A stretch of 64,000 bases of DNA from CAYUNE01 sp964446115. GTDB lineage: Bacteria > Desulfobacterota > Desulfobulbia > Desulfobulbales > Desulfobulbaceae. Positions 50,364 through 59,042 of the stretch are shown piece after piece. A program made the position numbers and the translations under genes. The number at the start of each line of letters is the position of its first letter. The stretch's first letter is position 1. The notes under the pieces were generated by a model. It was not told the origin of the DNA. It ran no database searches and saw only the letters and a list, made by a program, of their open reading frames with translations. The stretch spans positions 40,011 to 104,010 of the forward strand of contig CAYUNE010000001.1 in NCBI GenBank assembly GCA_964446115.1, written 5' to 3'.

Positions 50364-51176
50364 TTACGGATTCAGGATGAGGGCGGAATCTCCATAGGGA
50401 ATTTCCTCACCGAGTTGGCGTTGCTGCCAGATAGGTTCCCGCAGGGCGTGCCTGCGCGCCTCGGATCGGGAGGGGAAGGCCCGGTGCACGGTACCCAGGA
50501 TTTCCTCTTCTTTTGCCGACAACGGTTCAGCGGTGGTTTCATCACATTTCAGCAGCAGCGGCATCAATTCCCTGAAGTTGTTGAGAAAGGGGCCGGTTGG
50601 CAGAACGGAATACCCGGCACCGGTCAGGCTGCGACCAAGAAGTCTATGGGCGGTCATATCCGCATACCAGAGCAGGCAGCTGTTTACGGCAATATCCTCC
50701 TGTTTCAGCAGGTCACGGCCATAGAGAGAACTCAAACGCAACAGAACCAGCCTGACCCTGGCCAGGGAAAAAACGCGGTTGCCGCCGGCGGCATCGTCCG
50801 ATCTGCCGTGGAGAGTCTGCCGGAGCAGTCTGTCCATGGCCGGGGTCTGGATTGTTCCCCCCTCCCAGCGCTTGATACTGGCAATGCCGACCCGCATGAC
50901 CCGGGCAAGACCTTTCTGGCTGAGGTTCAGCCGTTTTCTTCCTTCCCTGATTTCCCGGGCGGTGAGCAGACCTTTTTTCCGGCGGTAGATGTCGGCAACG
51001 CTACGTTGTCTGGCACTGGCCTGGGCAATGCTTGCCGCCGTGAAACCGCAGGTGGCGCAGACGAAATGGTAGCCGCTGCTGGTGATCTCCTCGCCCCGGA
51101 AGACGGTCCGCTCCCGGTTTTCCGTCAGTTCCATGGGGCCGTGTCCATTGGGGCAGGTGTGTCGGCTTTCGTGCAT
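50364..51176 (-). CDS. Zinc-finger / XRE helix-turn-helix / Panacea-like (DUF4065) regulator
   Basis: About 270 residues. An N-terminal zinc-binding region (CPNGHGPMEL ... FVCATCGFTA) is followed by an XRE-type helix-turn-helix of the MqsA type (IREGRKRLNLSQKGLARVM RVGIASIKRWE, in pieces). The C-terminal part (LLKQEDIAVNSCLLWYAD, HRLLGRSLTGAGYSVLP, TGPFLNNF) resembles the DUF4065/Panacea (SocA/GepA) domain of promiscuous antitoxins. No toxin gene is adjacent, as both flanks are radA (convergent) and the pga leader. The open frame extends to 51287, but the promoter's -10 box overlaps that ATG, so ATG at 51176 is preferred; 51218 is an alternative. Confidence 0.68.
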   Translation of the reverse strand: MHESRHTCPNGHGPMELTENRERTVFRGEEITSSGYHFVCATCGFTAASIAQASARQRSVADIYRRKKGLLTAREIREGRKRLNLSQKGLARVMRVGIASIKRWEGGTIQTPAMDRLLRQTLHGRSDDAAGGNRVFSLARVRLVLLRLSSLYGRDLLKQEDIAVNSCLLWYADMTAHRLLGRSLTGAGYSVLPTGPFLNNFRELMPLLLKCDETTAEPLSAKEEEILGTVHRAFPSRSEARRHALREPIWQQRQLGEEIPYGDSALILNP

Positions 51177-51286
51177 TGTTCCGGGAAGAGGGAAGGGGTT
51201 GAATTTACGGTACATCATAGCGGCGGTGGCCGCTGTATTGCTCCGGGAAAACGGGGAGGATCCGGGCGGAAAATCAATATGAGTCA

Positions 51287-51314
51287 ATCATAGCACGAAA
51301 TGTACCGCTTGTAA
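51287..51314 (-). promoter_or_regulatory. Probable promoter of the Panacea-like regulator
   Basis: On the minus strand TTACAA (51314-51309), 16-bp spacer, TATGAT (51292-51287). It puts the transcription start near 51280, which rules out the longest possible start codon for the gene. Confidence 0.5.
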
Positions 51315-51769
51315 TCAGGGAGTGTGAAAGGGTCGGAAAATATCTGTCGCCTGATGGCGACAGGCGGGGAAGGTCCCCTTCTTTCCAGCCTTCCGGTAAC
51401 CCGGGTTTGTTTGTTATTTTTTCTCGGATGGTTGCTGAAAAGTAAAGAGGAGTCAAAAAATAAATTTTTCTGGAAAGGTGGAGTTATCTGTTATACCATT
51501 GAAATATAAATGAATACAAAGAGACTCTTTTCATGCTTGGTTTTTTCTGTTTCAGGAGCAGACGGCTGGACTTTCCTTCCCGGTTATGGGAATCGTTTTT
51601 CCGGAAACCGTTTTCTTTTCCGGAAAGACGTTTTTTGCCCGATGGGCCATTGGGCGGCAGAAGGGTAACGGACAATGATGTTGAAAACTTTTTCAATAAG
51701 CATGTGTCTATATCATTCTGAATATGCTATATTTCTCAAATTTTTATACACGTCCGTCCACAGGGTTAC
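51315..51769. other. Regulatory region upstream of the pga operon
   Basis: About 455 bp without a supported gene. It contains a perfect 8-bp hairpin CTGTCGCC (51344-51351)/GGCGACAG (51356-51363) and a second small GGGGA/TCCCC hairpin followed by TTCTTT at about 51366-51385. It also holds two identical palindromes TTTCCGGAAA, listed separately, and a strongly AT-rich stretch at 51680-51755 close to pgaA. A 62-codon frame at 51533 is not convincing. Confidence 0.45.
51598..51626. promoter_or_regulatory. Two tandem TTTCCGGAAA palindromes upstream of pgaA (possible operator)
   Basis: Identical 10-bp perfect palindromes at 51598-51607 and 51617-51626, with centres 19 bp apart, near two helical turns. 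They lie about 150 bp before the pgaA start in an otherwise gene-free region. A binding site for a dimeric regulator is possible; no experimental or family evidence identifies it. Confidence 0.4.
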
Positions 51770-54673
51770 ATGAGAGTCGTTTTTCTTGCCATACTTTTCG
51801 CCGCTCTTCTCCCGGCTCCGGCCGCCGAAAGTCGGGAGAACCTCGTTTCCGAAGGTTTGAAGGATACCCCCTCCGGTTCCGTTGCCGTACGGGATCAGGA
51901 TCGTGATATCGAACTGGTACGCAATTACGTCAAAGAGGGCAGGTATGAAGAAGCCCTGGCCATCCTCGCTCCTTATAGCGGGATGGCGATGGAATATCCC
52001 AGGGTGTATACCGATTATCTTGTGGTCCTTGTCTGGGCCGGGCAGCACCGGGAGGCCATCCGCCGTTTCGAGGAGCTGCCGCCCGTCTTTGTAAAACGGT
52101 TGTACCTGCTGGAGGCCATGGGCAAGGCCTATGCCCTTGACGGGCAGCATGTCAGGGCCGCCCGCCTGTATGAGCAGGTGACATCCCTTGATCCCACCAA
52201 TGATCAGGCCCGCCTCGGCCTGCTCCGCGCTCTTCTTAAGGCAGGGCAGTTCCAGCGTGCCGGTCGGCTTCTGGATGCCTATCTGGCAGAGAATCCCCGG
52301 CATTTTTCCCTGCAGCTGATCCGGGCCGGGCTGCTGATGCGTCGGGGTGAATATCTTCAGTCCCTGCGGAGTTACCGGCAACTTGCCCGGGAGCATGAAT
52401 TGGAGCGGGACCGTATTACCCTGCACCGGGAAGGCGGCATTGCCGCGCTTTCCTCGCTGCAGCGGCGGGAAATGCTGGACCGCCTGCAGGCGGCAGTTGC
52501 CTCCGGTGAAGAGGATCTCTTTGAGGATTATCTTACGGTCCTGGTCATGCACAGCGATTACGGCCAGGCCCTGCAGGAGTTTGAGGCTCGTGGCAGGGAT
52601 CCGGCAGAATTTTCGCTTGATCTGCGCTACTGGATCGGCTGGGCCTATTTCAAAAGAGGTGATATTGATTCGGCCCAAAAGATATATGAGGCGATCTTAG
52701 AAGAAAAATCCGACTATAAAAGAGCGGAGCTGGGCATTATCTACTGTATTGCCCGGAAGAAGAACAAGGTAGACGAGGCGCTGGCGCGTCTTGATAAATT
52801 GGAAGCCGGTTCGACCGAGGTTCAGTTTGCACGGGCCTATATCCTGGAACAATCGGGCCGGCTCTGGGATGCTCTGCGGCTCTACGACGAGATTTTTGCC
52901 AAAACCGGCAACCGGCTGGCAGAAAAGCTCAAGCTGCAGGTGATCGCCGCCATGGGGGCGGCATCCGTAGCCCTTGACCGCTTGAGCGACAGGGTTCCCG
53001 GCAAGGATGAGCTTCGCTATATGTTCCTGGGGGATTTTGCCATGCGGGATATCCGCTGGAAAGAACCCCTGCGGGCCCAGAAACAGCTGGAGAGCCTCAT
53101 GGGGGAACATGATATCCTCCGTAACCACTACGACTACCTCATTGCCCTGGCAGAAAACGATGATCTTGCCGGCGCCAAAAGGATGTACGAGGAGTTGGAG
53201 GACAAGGGGATCTTCAGACCCTACTGGGTCAAAAACAGCGCTGCCAAAGCTTATCTCTATTTTGATGAACCCGGAAAGGCGCTCAAGCTCTATAACGAGG
53301 TCCTTGAGAAGTTTCCCTTAATGTACGAGAGCCGACTGGGGAAGTTCTACGCCCTCCAGGACCTGCGTCTCTGGCGGGAAGCCGAGGAGGTGCTGGCCGG
53401 CCTGGAAAAGGATCATCCGCTTTTTCGTAACGTAAACGGCAGGAAAAAGCCCGATGAAAAGGGTGAGGAGGTCGCCCTTGTGAAAGGCTGGTCCCTGGTC
53501 ATGCAGGACCGGTTCCAGGAGGCCGAGGATTATTTTCACAAACTTTTGATGGGAGGTCCGGCTAATCTGGGGGTGAGAAACGGGCTGGCCCACACCCATT
53601 ACTGGCGCGGCTGGCCGCGCAAGGCCCTGCGTGAATTCAACATCATCCACAGCCTTGACCCCGAATATCCGGCGGCAGCCACCGGAAGAATCGCCCTCTT
53701 AAACGAGCTGGCCCACAAGGAAGAGGCGCGACAAGCCGCTAAAGAACTGCTGGCGAAATTTCCGAAGAATAAGCATGTACAGCGGGTGAATCATCTCCTG
53801 GAGATCGAAGAGAAACGGGAGCTGGTCACCGATGTTGTCTGGTACCGGGAAGAGCCGGAGAGCGATGATCTCTTGTTCAAGGCGGTTCTGTATCAGCCGC
53901 TGAATCTCTATACCAGGCTGTATGGTTTCTGGTTGTGGAACGAGACATCCGACCGTCGTCTCATGCACCATCTCAGGCGGGCCGGTCTTGGCGTGGATCA
54001 TATTTTCAACTCCTCCTGGAGGCTGCGACAACAGTTTTCCGTAAACTATGAAACCGGAGAGGAATTCGGCTCCCTGACACGGCTGCGTTTTACTCCCGAC
54101 GATAACTGGCAGTTCATGGCCGCTTACGACTCCTTTGCAGTGGATATTCCCATGCGGGCACGGGTGCACGGCATAGACGCCGAAAAATACGAGGCCGGTA
54201 TCACCTGGCGGGGAAGCGATCGGCATAGCTGTTCCCTGGGCGCCACCCGTTTCGCCTTTGATGACGGCAACAATCGGGATCAGCTTACCTTCAATGCCGG
54301 TCAGAGCCTCTGGACCGGCCATGACTGGAAGTTCAGGCTGCTGGTTGATCTGTACGGATCGTGGAACAGCCGGCAAGGGGTTCCCTATTTCAACCCGGCC
54401 CATGACTTCAGCTTTACCGCCACCCTGCTGACCGAAAAACTTGTTCGCCGCACCACCTTTGCCTCGTTCAAGCATCGTCTCTTCCTGACCGGTGGTTTGT
54501 ATGATCAGGCTGACTACGATCCCGAACCGATCTGGTCGGTGCGCTACGAGCAGGAATATGATTTTTCCGATGAACATGCCCTGCTGGTGGGTGCCACCTG
54601 GAGCAACCGCGCCTACGACGGCATCGCACGAGACAGCCTCGCCCTCTATTTAACATATCGATATCATTTTTAA
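51770..54673 (+). CDS. pgaA: Poly-beta-1,6-GlcNAc export porin PgaA
   Basis: A 967-residue outer-membrane protein that exports deacetylated poly-N-acetylglucosamine. The signal peptide (about 1-20, LLPAPAA) is followed by about 650 residues of TPR-type helical repeats (for example YEEALAILAPYSG, GKAYALDGQHVRAARLYEQV, KALKLYNEVLEKFP). The last 270 residues are a beta-barrel ending in the aromatic pattern YLTYRYHF expected for outer-membrane insertion. It is longer than E. coli PgaA (about 800), mainly in the TPR part. pgaB follows after 3 bp. Confidence 0.9.
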   Translation: MRVVFLAILFAALLPAPAAESRENLVSEGLKDTPSGSVAVRDQDRDIELVRNYVKEGRYEEALAILAPYSGMAMEYPRVYTDYLVVLVWAGQHREAIRRFEELPPVFVKRLYLLEAMGKAYALDGQHVRAARLYEQVTSLDPTNDQARLGLLRALLKAGQFQRAGRLLDAYLAENPRHFSLQLIRAGLLMRRGEYLQSLRSYRQLAREHELERDRITLHREGGIAALSSLQRREMLDRLQAAVASGEEDLFEDYLTVLVMHSDYGQALQEFEARGRDPAEFSLDLRYWIGWAYFKRGDIDSAQKIYEAILEEKSDYKRAELGIIYCIARKKNKVDEALARLDKLEAGSTEVQFARAYILEQSGRLWDALRLYDEIFAKTGNRLAEKLKLQVIAAMGAASVALDRLSDRVPGKDELRYMFLGDFAMRDIRWKEPLRAQKQLESLMGEHDILRNHYDYLIALAENDDLAGAKRMYEELEDKGIFRPYWVKNSAAKAYLYFDEPGKALKLYNEVLEKFPLMYESRLGKFYALQDLRLWREAEEVLAGLEKDHPLFRNVNGRKKPDEKGEEVALVKGWSLVMQDRFQEAEDYFHKLLMGGPANLGVRNGLAHTHYWRGWPRKALREFNIIHSLDPEYPAAATGRIALLNELAHKEEARQAAKELLAKFPKNKHVQRVNHLLEIEEKRELVTDVVWYREEPESDDLLFKAVLYQPLNLYTRLYGFWLWNETSDRRLMHHLRRAGLGVDHIFNSSWRLRQQFSVNYETGEEFGSLTRLRFTPDDNWQFMAAYDSFAVDIPMRARVHGIDAEKYEAGITWRGSDRHSCSLGATRFAFDDGNNRDQLTFNAGQSLWTGHDWKFRLLVDLYGSWNSRQGVPYFNPAHDFSFTATLLTEKLVRRTTFASFKHRLFLTGGLYDQADYDPEPIWSVRYEQEYDFSDEHALLVGATWSNRAYDGIARDSLALYLTYRYHF

Positions 54674-54676
54674 TCA

Positions 54677-56701
54677 ATGAAACATCCCCATAAATACCGG
54701 ATCGTTGTTTTTGGCTTGCTGATTTTTGGGTTCACCTCTTCCTGGACCACCGCATCCCCGGGAGGTACGTCCACGGTGCTGACTACCGCTGTTTTCCAGT
54801 TGCTGGGGCTTTCCTCGGCCTGTGCCGCCGATTCGTCGCCGTGTGCCAAGGCGGGTGAATTTTTGGTGCTTTGTTACCACTCCGTTAAACAGCAACCGAC
54901 GCCTGGAGACGTGTACGGTATTTCGCATCAGCAGTTTGTGGAACAGATGGAGTACCTGAGGCGCCATGACTATCATGTCGTCTCGCTGGCGGATCTGATT
55001 GCCGCCAGATCCGGGGTGCGACAGCTTCCGGCCAATGCCGTACTGCTCACCTTTGACGACGGCTATCGTTCCTTTAGGGAATTTGTCCTGCCGGTACTGG
55101 AATGGTACAAGTTTCCGGCGGTTCTCGGTGTGGTGGGACGCTGGATTGAAACACCGCCGGCAAATCTCACCGAGCCCCTCATGAGTTGGGAGGAACTCAA
55201 AGAGGTCTCCGACCATGAACTCATCGAAGTGATCTCCCACAGTTACGATCTGCATAAGGAAATCAGATATAATCCACCGGGAAATGTGGCCGCGGCCGTC
55301 AGCGTGCGTCTGTATGATGGAGAAAAAGGCACCTACGAAACGGAATATGAGTACCGCCGCCGGCTGGAAAATGATTTCAAGACCCAGAAAGAGCTGTTTA
55401 TGGAAAAGCTGGGTTTTGCGCCCCGGGCCCTTGTCTGGCCGTTTGGTCGATACAATGCCGTCAGCCTGGAAGCGGCGCGGGTGGCGGGCTGTGAGATAAC
55501 CTTTACCCTGGAAGAGGGGATTGCCTGCCTGTCCCGGTTGGAGGCCACCAACCGGCTGCTGGTCAAAAATGAGAATATCAGTGCTTTTATCGCAATGCTG
55601 AAGAATCCCAACGGGGATGAGCCGCTGATACGGGCGGTCCAGGTTGATCTCGACAGTATCTACGACCCCCATTCCTATGAACAGATGGACAAGAATCTTG
55701 GTCTGCTCATCGAGCGTCTAGTCGCCCTCCAGGTCAACACCGTGTTTCTTCAGGCCTTTGCCGATCCGGATGGCGACGGCAATATCGACAGCGTTTACTT
55801 CCATAACCGGGTGCTGCCGGTGCGGGCGGATATCTTCAGCCATGCCGCCCATCAGATAGCCAACCGGGGGGGGATGCATGTCTATGCCTGGCTGCCGGTT
55901 TTGAGCTATATTTTGCCGGACCGGGAACTGACCCGGTCTTTGCGGGTCATGGAAGTCGATACCAATAACAACCGGGTCCCCAGCAGTTCATGGTATCACC
56001 GGCTTTCACCCCACAGTGCGCAGGTGCGGGAGATTGTCTCCTCGATCTACGCGGATCTGGCAGCCCATTGCCAGATCGACGGCATCCTCTTTCAGGACGA
56101 TGCCTATCTCTCTGATTTTGAGGATTTCAATCCTGCAGCCGCCGGTTTCAACGATCAGTATCTGCCCGCCGACGTCACCCGGAGCTGGCTGCGGGAATAT
56201 TCGGATATGCATCGCCAGTGGGCCCGGAAAAAGACAGAGCTGCTCATTGACTTTACCAAGAGTCTGACATCGGCGGTGAAAAAGTACCGTCCGGTGGCCG
56301 AGTTCGCCCGTAATCTCTACAGTCGGGTGCTCATCCGTCCCGATTCCGAGTTGTGGTTTGCCCAGGATTACGACCTCTTTCTGAAAAACTATGACCAAGT
56401 GGTGGTCATGGCCTATCCGCAGATGGAGGAGGCCGGCAATGTCCATCAATGGCTCGCCGATCTGGTGACGCTGGTAAATAACAAAGGCGGCATCGACAGG
56501 ACGATCTTCAAACTGCAGGCGTATGATTGGAAGGCAAAGAGCTGGGTCAGCTCTGATCTGCTGCTCGAAGAGATGCGGGATATCCTGGCGGCCGGCGGCC
56601 GGCATCTGGGCTATTATCCCGATGATCTTTGGGAGGCCCGGCCGGATCTGGATCAGGTACGGCTGGAGATGTCCAGCCGTTCGATGCCGTTTTGCCAATA
56701 G
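54677..56701 (+). CDS. pgaB: Poly-beta-1,6-GlcNAc N-deacetylase PgaB
   Basis: A 674-residue periplasmic or outer-membrane-associated two-domain protein. The N-terminal polysaccharide deacetylase domain has VLLTFDDGYRSFREF (metal-binding Asp pair) and VISHSYDLHKE (His). The C-terminal GH153-like domain (about 300-674) has QVDLDSIYDPHSYEQMDKNL, MHVYAWLPVL, DGILFQDDAYLSD and VVMAYPQMEEA. In E. coli this domain binds and can cleave the polymer. The N-terminal hydrophobic region is long (about 50 residues), with Cys at SSACAADSSPCAKAG, which may be a lipid attachment site. Second gene of pgaABCD. Confidence 0.92.
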   Translation: MKHPHKYRIVVFGLLIFGFTSSWTTASPGGTSTVLTTAVFQLLGLSSACAADSSPCAKAGEFLVLCYHSVKQQPTPGDVYGISHQQFVEQMEYLRRHDYHVVSLADLIAARSGVRQLPANAVLLTFDDGYRSFREFVLPVLEWYKFPAVLGVVGRWIETPPANLTEPLMSWEELKEVSDHELIEVISHSYDLHKEIRYNPPGNVAAAVSVRLYDGEKGTYETEYEYRRRLENDFKTQKELFMEKLGFAPRALVWPFGRYNAVSLEAARVAGCEITFTLEEGIACLSRLEATNRLLVKNENISAFIAMLKNPNGDEPLIRAVQVDLDSIYDPHSYEQMDKNLGLLIERLVALQVNTVFLQAFADPDGDGNIDSVYFHNRVLPVRADIFSHAAHQIANRGGMHVYAWLPVLSYILPDRELTRSLRVMEVDTNNNRVPSSSWYHRLSPHSAQVREIVSSIYADLAAHCQIDGILFQDDAYLSDFEDFNPAAAGFNDQYLPADVTRSWLREYSDMHRQWARKKTELLIDFTKSLTSAVKKYRPVAEFARNLYSRVLIRPDSELWFAQDYDLFLKNYDQVVVMAYPQMEEAGNVHQWLADLVTLVNNKGGIDRTIFKLQAYDWKAKSWVSSDLLLEEMRDILAAGGRHLGYYPDDLWEARPDLDQVRLEMSSRSMPFCQ

Positions 56702-56740
56702 AGCCGCCGCTTATCGGTACCAAAGGAATGGATCGCCGTT

Positions 56741-57982
56741 ATGGTAACACTTGTTCAGATCATCAATGACTATGTTTTTGTCTATCCGCTCGTGATGAGC
56801 GTGGTCTGGATTATCGGCGGCTATCTTTTCTATGTTCGGCGGGAGGTGCATGGCGGCGCGCTGGAAGCAGACGACGAGATGCCCTTCTTTTCCATCATAG
56901 TCCCCTGTCACAACGAGGGAGAGGAGATCGAGGCCACCGCCCTGCAGCTCGTCAATCTCGATTATCTCCATTATGAGATCATTCTGGTGGATGACGGCAG
57001 CACCGATGATACGGGAAAGATCATCGCCCGTCTGTGCAAGAGATATCACCGGATCCGTGCCGTTTATCTCAAAGAAAATCAGGGGAAGGCCAATGCCCTG
57101 AATATCGGCTGTCTGGCGGCCAAGGGCGAATTCATCATGACCATTGATGCCGATGCCCTGCTGGAACCCCAGGCCTTAAAGTATATCGCCTGGCATTTTC
57201 TCAAATTTCCCCGTGTCGGCGCGGTGACCGGTAACCCGCGGATCCGCAACCGTACCACGGTACTGGCCAAGATCCAGGTGGGTGAATTCTCATCCATCAT
57301 CGGCCTGATCAAACGGAGCCAGCGCTTGCTCGGCAAGGTTCTCACCGTTTCCGGCGTCATTGCCGCCTTCCGCAAGTCGGCCCTGCTCTCCGTCGGTTTC
57401 TGGGATACGGATATGGTTACAGAAGATATCGATATAACTTGGAAACTGGAAAAAAAATTCTGGGACGTCCGCTATGAACCCCGTTCCGTCTGCTGGATTC
57501 TTGCTCCGGAGAGTCTCAAGGGAATCTGGCGGCAGCGCCTGCGTTGGGCCCAGGGGGGTATCGAGGTTATCCGCCGGCATCGTGACATCTGGCTCGACTG
57601 GCGGCAGCGTCGTCTCTATCTGGTCTATATTACTTTTATTCTCAGCCTGATCTGGGCCTATCTTTTCTGGTTTATTGTCGGAGTCTCGATCCTCCACTAT
57701 ATTTTCGGCATTCATCTGGCCCCCTATTTCCCCCCGCTTCTGCCGCCGCGCTGGACAGGCGTGGTACTGGCCTTTGTCTGTCTGATCCAGTTTTCCTTCA
57801 GTCTTTGGCTGGACAGAAATTATGACACCAATCTGGTGCGGACACTGGCGTGGGTTATCTACTATCCCATCGTTTACTGGTTACTCACATCGATTACCCA
57901 GATTTTCGCCCTGCCCAGGGCTCTGTTGAAACGACGTGGAACACCGGCACTCTGGAAGAGTCCGGACCGTGGATTACGGTAA
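56741..57982 (+). CDS. pgaC: Poly-beta-1,6-GlcNAc synthase PgaC
   Basis: A 413-residue inner-membrane family 2 glycosyltransferase. The N-terminal transmembrane segment (VYPLVMSVVWIIGGYLFYV) precedes the catalytic domain, with ILVDDGSTDDTG, TIDADALLEPQALKY, the EDIDITW aspartate and QRLRWAQGG (QxxRW). Two or three membrane segments follow (VYITFILSLIWAYLFWFIVG, VIYYPIVYWLLTSI). It polymerises UDP-GlcNAc and needs PgaD; in known systems both bind c-di-GMP. Confidence 0.93.
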   Translation: MVTLVQIINDYVFVYPLVMSVVWIIGGYLFYVRREVHGGALEADDEMPFFSIIVPCHNEGEEIEATALQLVNLDYLHYEIILVDDGSTDDTGKIIARLCKRYHRIRAVYLKENQGKANALNIGCLAAKGEFIMTIDADALLEPQALKYIAWHFLKFPRVGAVTGNPRIRNRTTVLAKIQVGEFSSIIGLIKRSQRLLGKVLTVSGVIAAFRKSALLSVGFWDTDMVTEDIDITWKLEKKFWDVRYEPRSVCWILAPESLKGIWRQRLRWAQGGIEVIRRHRDIWLDWRQRRLYLVYITFILSLIWAYLFWFIVGVSILHYIFGIHLAPYFPPLLPPRWTGVVLAFVCLIQFSFSLWLDRNYDTNLVRTLAWVIYYPIVYWLLTSITQIFALPRALLKRRGTPALWKSPDRGLR

Positions 57983-57995
57983 CAAGGAGAATACC

Positions 57996-58403
57996 ATGGC
58001 ATCGGAACAGTATATTCAACTGGCGAAGAAAAGCCTGCTGCGCAAGTGTATCGAACGAGGAATCACCATTGTGGTCTGGCTGGTGATGTTCTGGCTGCTC
58101 AACAAGGAGCTGGTCAAGAACGTTAACCGTCACGAGTTCACCCTGTGGATCGGCTCTGGCGGAAGCATCGTGATGATTGTCCTCTTTGTCTACACCGCAT
58201 GGGGATATTACAACTACATGGTCTATGGCCGTCGCAACAGGCGCAGGGCCGCCCCTTCCGCTTCGGCGGAGGAGATGGCCGCCTGCTACCACCTCAATAT
58301 CGACTATGTCAAACGCATGCAGCGCCGCAAGGAGAACTCATGGCGGGGCCCGGTGACCATTGATGTGCAGAAGGGCTCCCTTGGGTCCGGCAGCAAGGGG
58401 TAA
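57996..58403 (+). CDS. pgaD: PgaD-like accessory protein of the GlcNAc polymer synthase
   Basis: A 135-residue protein with two transmembrane segments (about 25-40 and 55-78, ITIVVWLVMFWLLNKEL and SIVMIVLFVYTAWGYYNY) and a basic, cytoplasmic C-terminal part. Size, topology and position after pgaC match PgaD. ATG at 57996 is preceded by AAGGAG. The sequence is weakly conserved, as is usual for this family. The DciA-like gene starts 9 bp later. Confidence 0.82.
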   Translation: MASEQYIQLAKKSLLRKCIERGITIVVWLVMFWLLNKELVKNVNRHEFTLWIGSGGSIVMIVLFVYTAWGYYNYMVYGRRNRRRAAPSASAEEMAACYHLNIDYVKRMQRRKENSWRGPVTIDVQKGSLGSGSKG

Positions 58404-58412
58404 TCCCAACCC

Positions 58413-58856
58413 ATGTGGACCCGTTCCCTGTTACCCCGTCTTTTTACCAGCAGACAGTGGCATCTGCATTGGGATTTCCATGTCATCTGCCGCTGCTGGG
58501 GAGAGATCGCCGGGCCGGAAATCGCCGCCCATGCCCGGCCGAATATCATCAGGCATCGCACCCTGTGGATTGCGGTGGACGATTCGGCCTGGCTTCATCA
58601 TCTCCAGCTGTTGAAACCGCAGCTGCTGAAGCGGATCAACGACCTGCTTCAAGACCGGCAGCTGGAAGATATGCGTTTTGTCATGCAGCCCGATCTGCCC
58701 GATCTGCAGGAGGAGGCTGTCCCGACGCAACCACCGGCCCAGCCGATAACCGCTGAAACCCAAAGGCGCATCCGTGAGCTCACCGCTTCCCTGGCGGATG
58801 ACGACGCCCGTCACGCCCTGCAGCGGCTGTGGCTGCGGTTCCGGCAAAACTCCTGA
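58413..58856 (+). CDS. DUF721/DciA-like protein
   Basis: A 147-residue protein whose central part WGEIAGPEIAAHARP, TLWIAVDDSAWLHHLQLLKP and LLKRINDLL fits the DUF721 (DciA) domain. DciA loads the replicative helicase in bacteria lacking DnaC, but DUF721 proteins are diverse. Its position behind pgaD, 9 bp apart, is probably incidental operon linkage; a role in polymer synthesis is not supported. Confidence 0.72.
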   Translation: MWTRSLLPRLFTSRQWHLHWDFHVICRCWGEIAGPEIAAHARPNIIRHRTLWIAVDDSAWLHHLQLLKPQLLKRINDLLQDRQLEDMRFVMQPDLPDLQEEAVPTQPPAQPITAETQRRIRELTASLADDDARHALQRLWLRFRQNS

Positions 58857-58929
58857 TTTTTCCATGCAAACAAGTTTCCCGTCCCACTGTTTTTCCCTCT
58901 GATTTTCATCTCTTCGATCTGATCCTGTC

Positions 58930-58957
58930 TTGCTCTTGTCCCGGAATGTGGTATAAC
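58930..58957 (+). promoter_or_regulatory. Probable promoter of the cysK-cysS fusion gene
   Basis: TTGCTC (58930-58935), 16-bp spacer, TATAAC (58952-58957). The predicted start point falls inside the following palindrome. Confidence 0.5.
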
Positions 58958-58963
58958 AGATGC

Positions 58964-58994
58964 GGTGACCGGTCACCGGGTAATCCTGTGACCT
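58964..58994 (+). repeat. Perfect palindrome and likely fragment of the dispersed repeat
   Basis: GGTGACCGGTCACC (58964-58977) is a perfect 14-bp palindrome of the repeat's motif type. It is followed by GGGTAATCCTGTGACC, like the motif-spacer part of the other copies. Because it lies right after the -10 box, it could act as an operator. Confidence 0.4.
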
Positions 58995-59042
58995 TGACAC
59001 CAGGGCGCCGGTTTCCGGCATTACGGGCCAGAGGAAGAGCAA

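Noticed and set aside
51533..51721. 62-codon frame upstream of pgaA
   Set aside because: No Shine-Dalgarno, Phe/Arg-rich composition and overlap with palindromic regulatory-looking sequence; not supported as a gene.
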